Of a stretch of 64,000 nt of DNA, positions 63,879 through 64,000 are shown in pieces. Where the stretch lies: assembly GCA_023091735.1 (NCBI GenBank), contig JALKBU010000089.1, positions 24,280 to 88,279 on the forward strand, written 5' to 3'. The notes below the pieces were generated by a model. That model saw only the letters and a list, made by a program, of their open reading frames with translations. It searched no databases and was not told the DNA's origin. This stretch comes from Trichomonas tenax. Its lineage: Eukaryota > Parabasalia > Trichomonadida > Trichomonadidae. The translations under genes were made by a program, and so were the position numbers. How positions within the stretch are numbered: the first letter of the stretch is position 1; the number at the start of each line of letters is the position of its first letter.

Positions 63879-64000
63879 TTTATTTATAATAAAAATTTCT
63901 TTTTTATCAGCAATGAAAGATGTCCGCACTCATCTCATTCGAGGATTACTTGATCAAAGAATTTCAACTTGAAAATCTCAGCAGTACTGATATTAAATAT

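Larger units (their letters stand above)
62080..64000. mobile_element. right-edge Maverick/Polinton-like remnant (open at the window edge)
   Basis: From about 62080 the sequence turns markedly AT-rich and contains a superfamily-3 helicase fragment, a short plus-strand frame and an A32/FtsK-HerA packaging ATPase. That combination is characteristic of Maverick/Polinton large DNA transposons, which are abundant in Trichomonas. Terminal inverted repeats, integrase, protease, capsid and polymerase B are not in the window. The left boundary is uncertain. It lies between the coiled-coil gene promoter (61895) and the helicase stop (62086). Confidence 0.6.

Overview
The window looks like a chromosomal segment of a parabasalid protist, most likely Trichomonas (T. 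vaginalis or a close relative). The reasons are very long uninterrupted reading frames (16.9 kb and 13.5 kb) with no recognisable introns, short intergenic spaces, AT-rich flanks, several start codons preceded at 9-19 nt by the trichomonad initiator element TCA(Y)(W), a protein with features of the trichomonad initiator-binding (IBP39-type) domain, and relics of a Maverick/Polinton element at the right edge. The species assignment is inference from these features.

Layout. Bases 1-69 hold the first 23 codons of a minus-strand gene. 444-17324 (-) is a 5626-residue, repeat-rich, coiled-coil protein with no family I recognise. 17529-18803 (+) is a leucine-rich-repeat plus CCR4-type nuclease fold that has lost catalytic residues. 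19144-20316 (-) is a multipass membrane protein. 20942-21847 (+) is a probable initiator-binding-domain DNA-binding protein. 22148-35623 (-) is an outer-arm axonemal dynein heavy chain. 36035-39802 (-) is a glycogen debranching enzyme homologue whose catalytic motifs are eroded. 40530-41189 (+) is an HMG-box protein behind a cluster of E2F-like sites. 42530-43315 (+) is a PSP1-domain protein. 43600-45267 (+) is a ChAPs (exomer cargo-adaptor) homologue. 45548-47983 (-) is a parallel beta-helix protein. 48432-49241 (-) is an unknown basic protein. 49796-51160 (+) and 55375-57342 (+) are helical (armadillo-like) repeat proteins. 53089-55110 (+) is BBS2. 57408-59072 (-) is a coiled-coil protein, 59120-59503 (+) a small lysine-rich protein and 59598-61883 (-) an acidic coiled-coil protein.

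From about 62080 to the right edge the sequence becomes AT-richer and holds decayed virus-like/transposon genes: a superfamily-3 helicase fragment on the minus strand that lies outside any long reading frame (Walker A at 62113-62136), a short plus-strand frame, and an A32/FtsK-HerA-type packaging ATPase split by one single-base frameshift. Together they fit the edge of a Maverick/Polinton.

Themes. Several genes are flagellar or flagellum-associated (outer-arm dynein, BBS2, possibly the coiled-coil proteins). Two are candidate pseudoenzymes (debranching enzyme and CCR4-like). Two are DNA-binding proteins. Divergent promoter regions repeatedly carry the element TGACATGTAAAT, a candidate regulatory motif. 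No tRNA, rRNA, CRISPR array or bacterial-type operon was seen.
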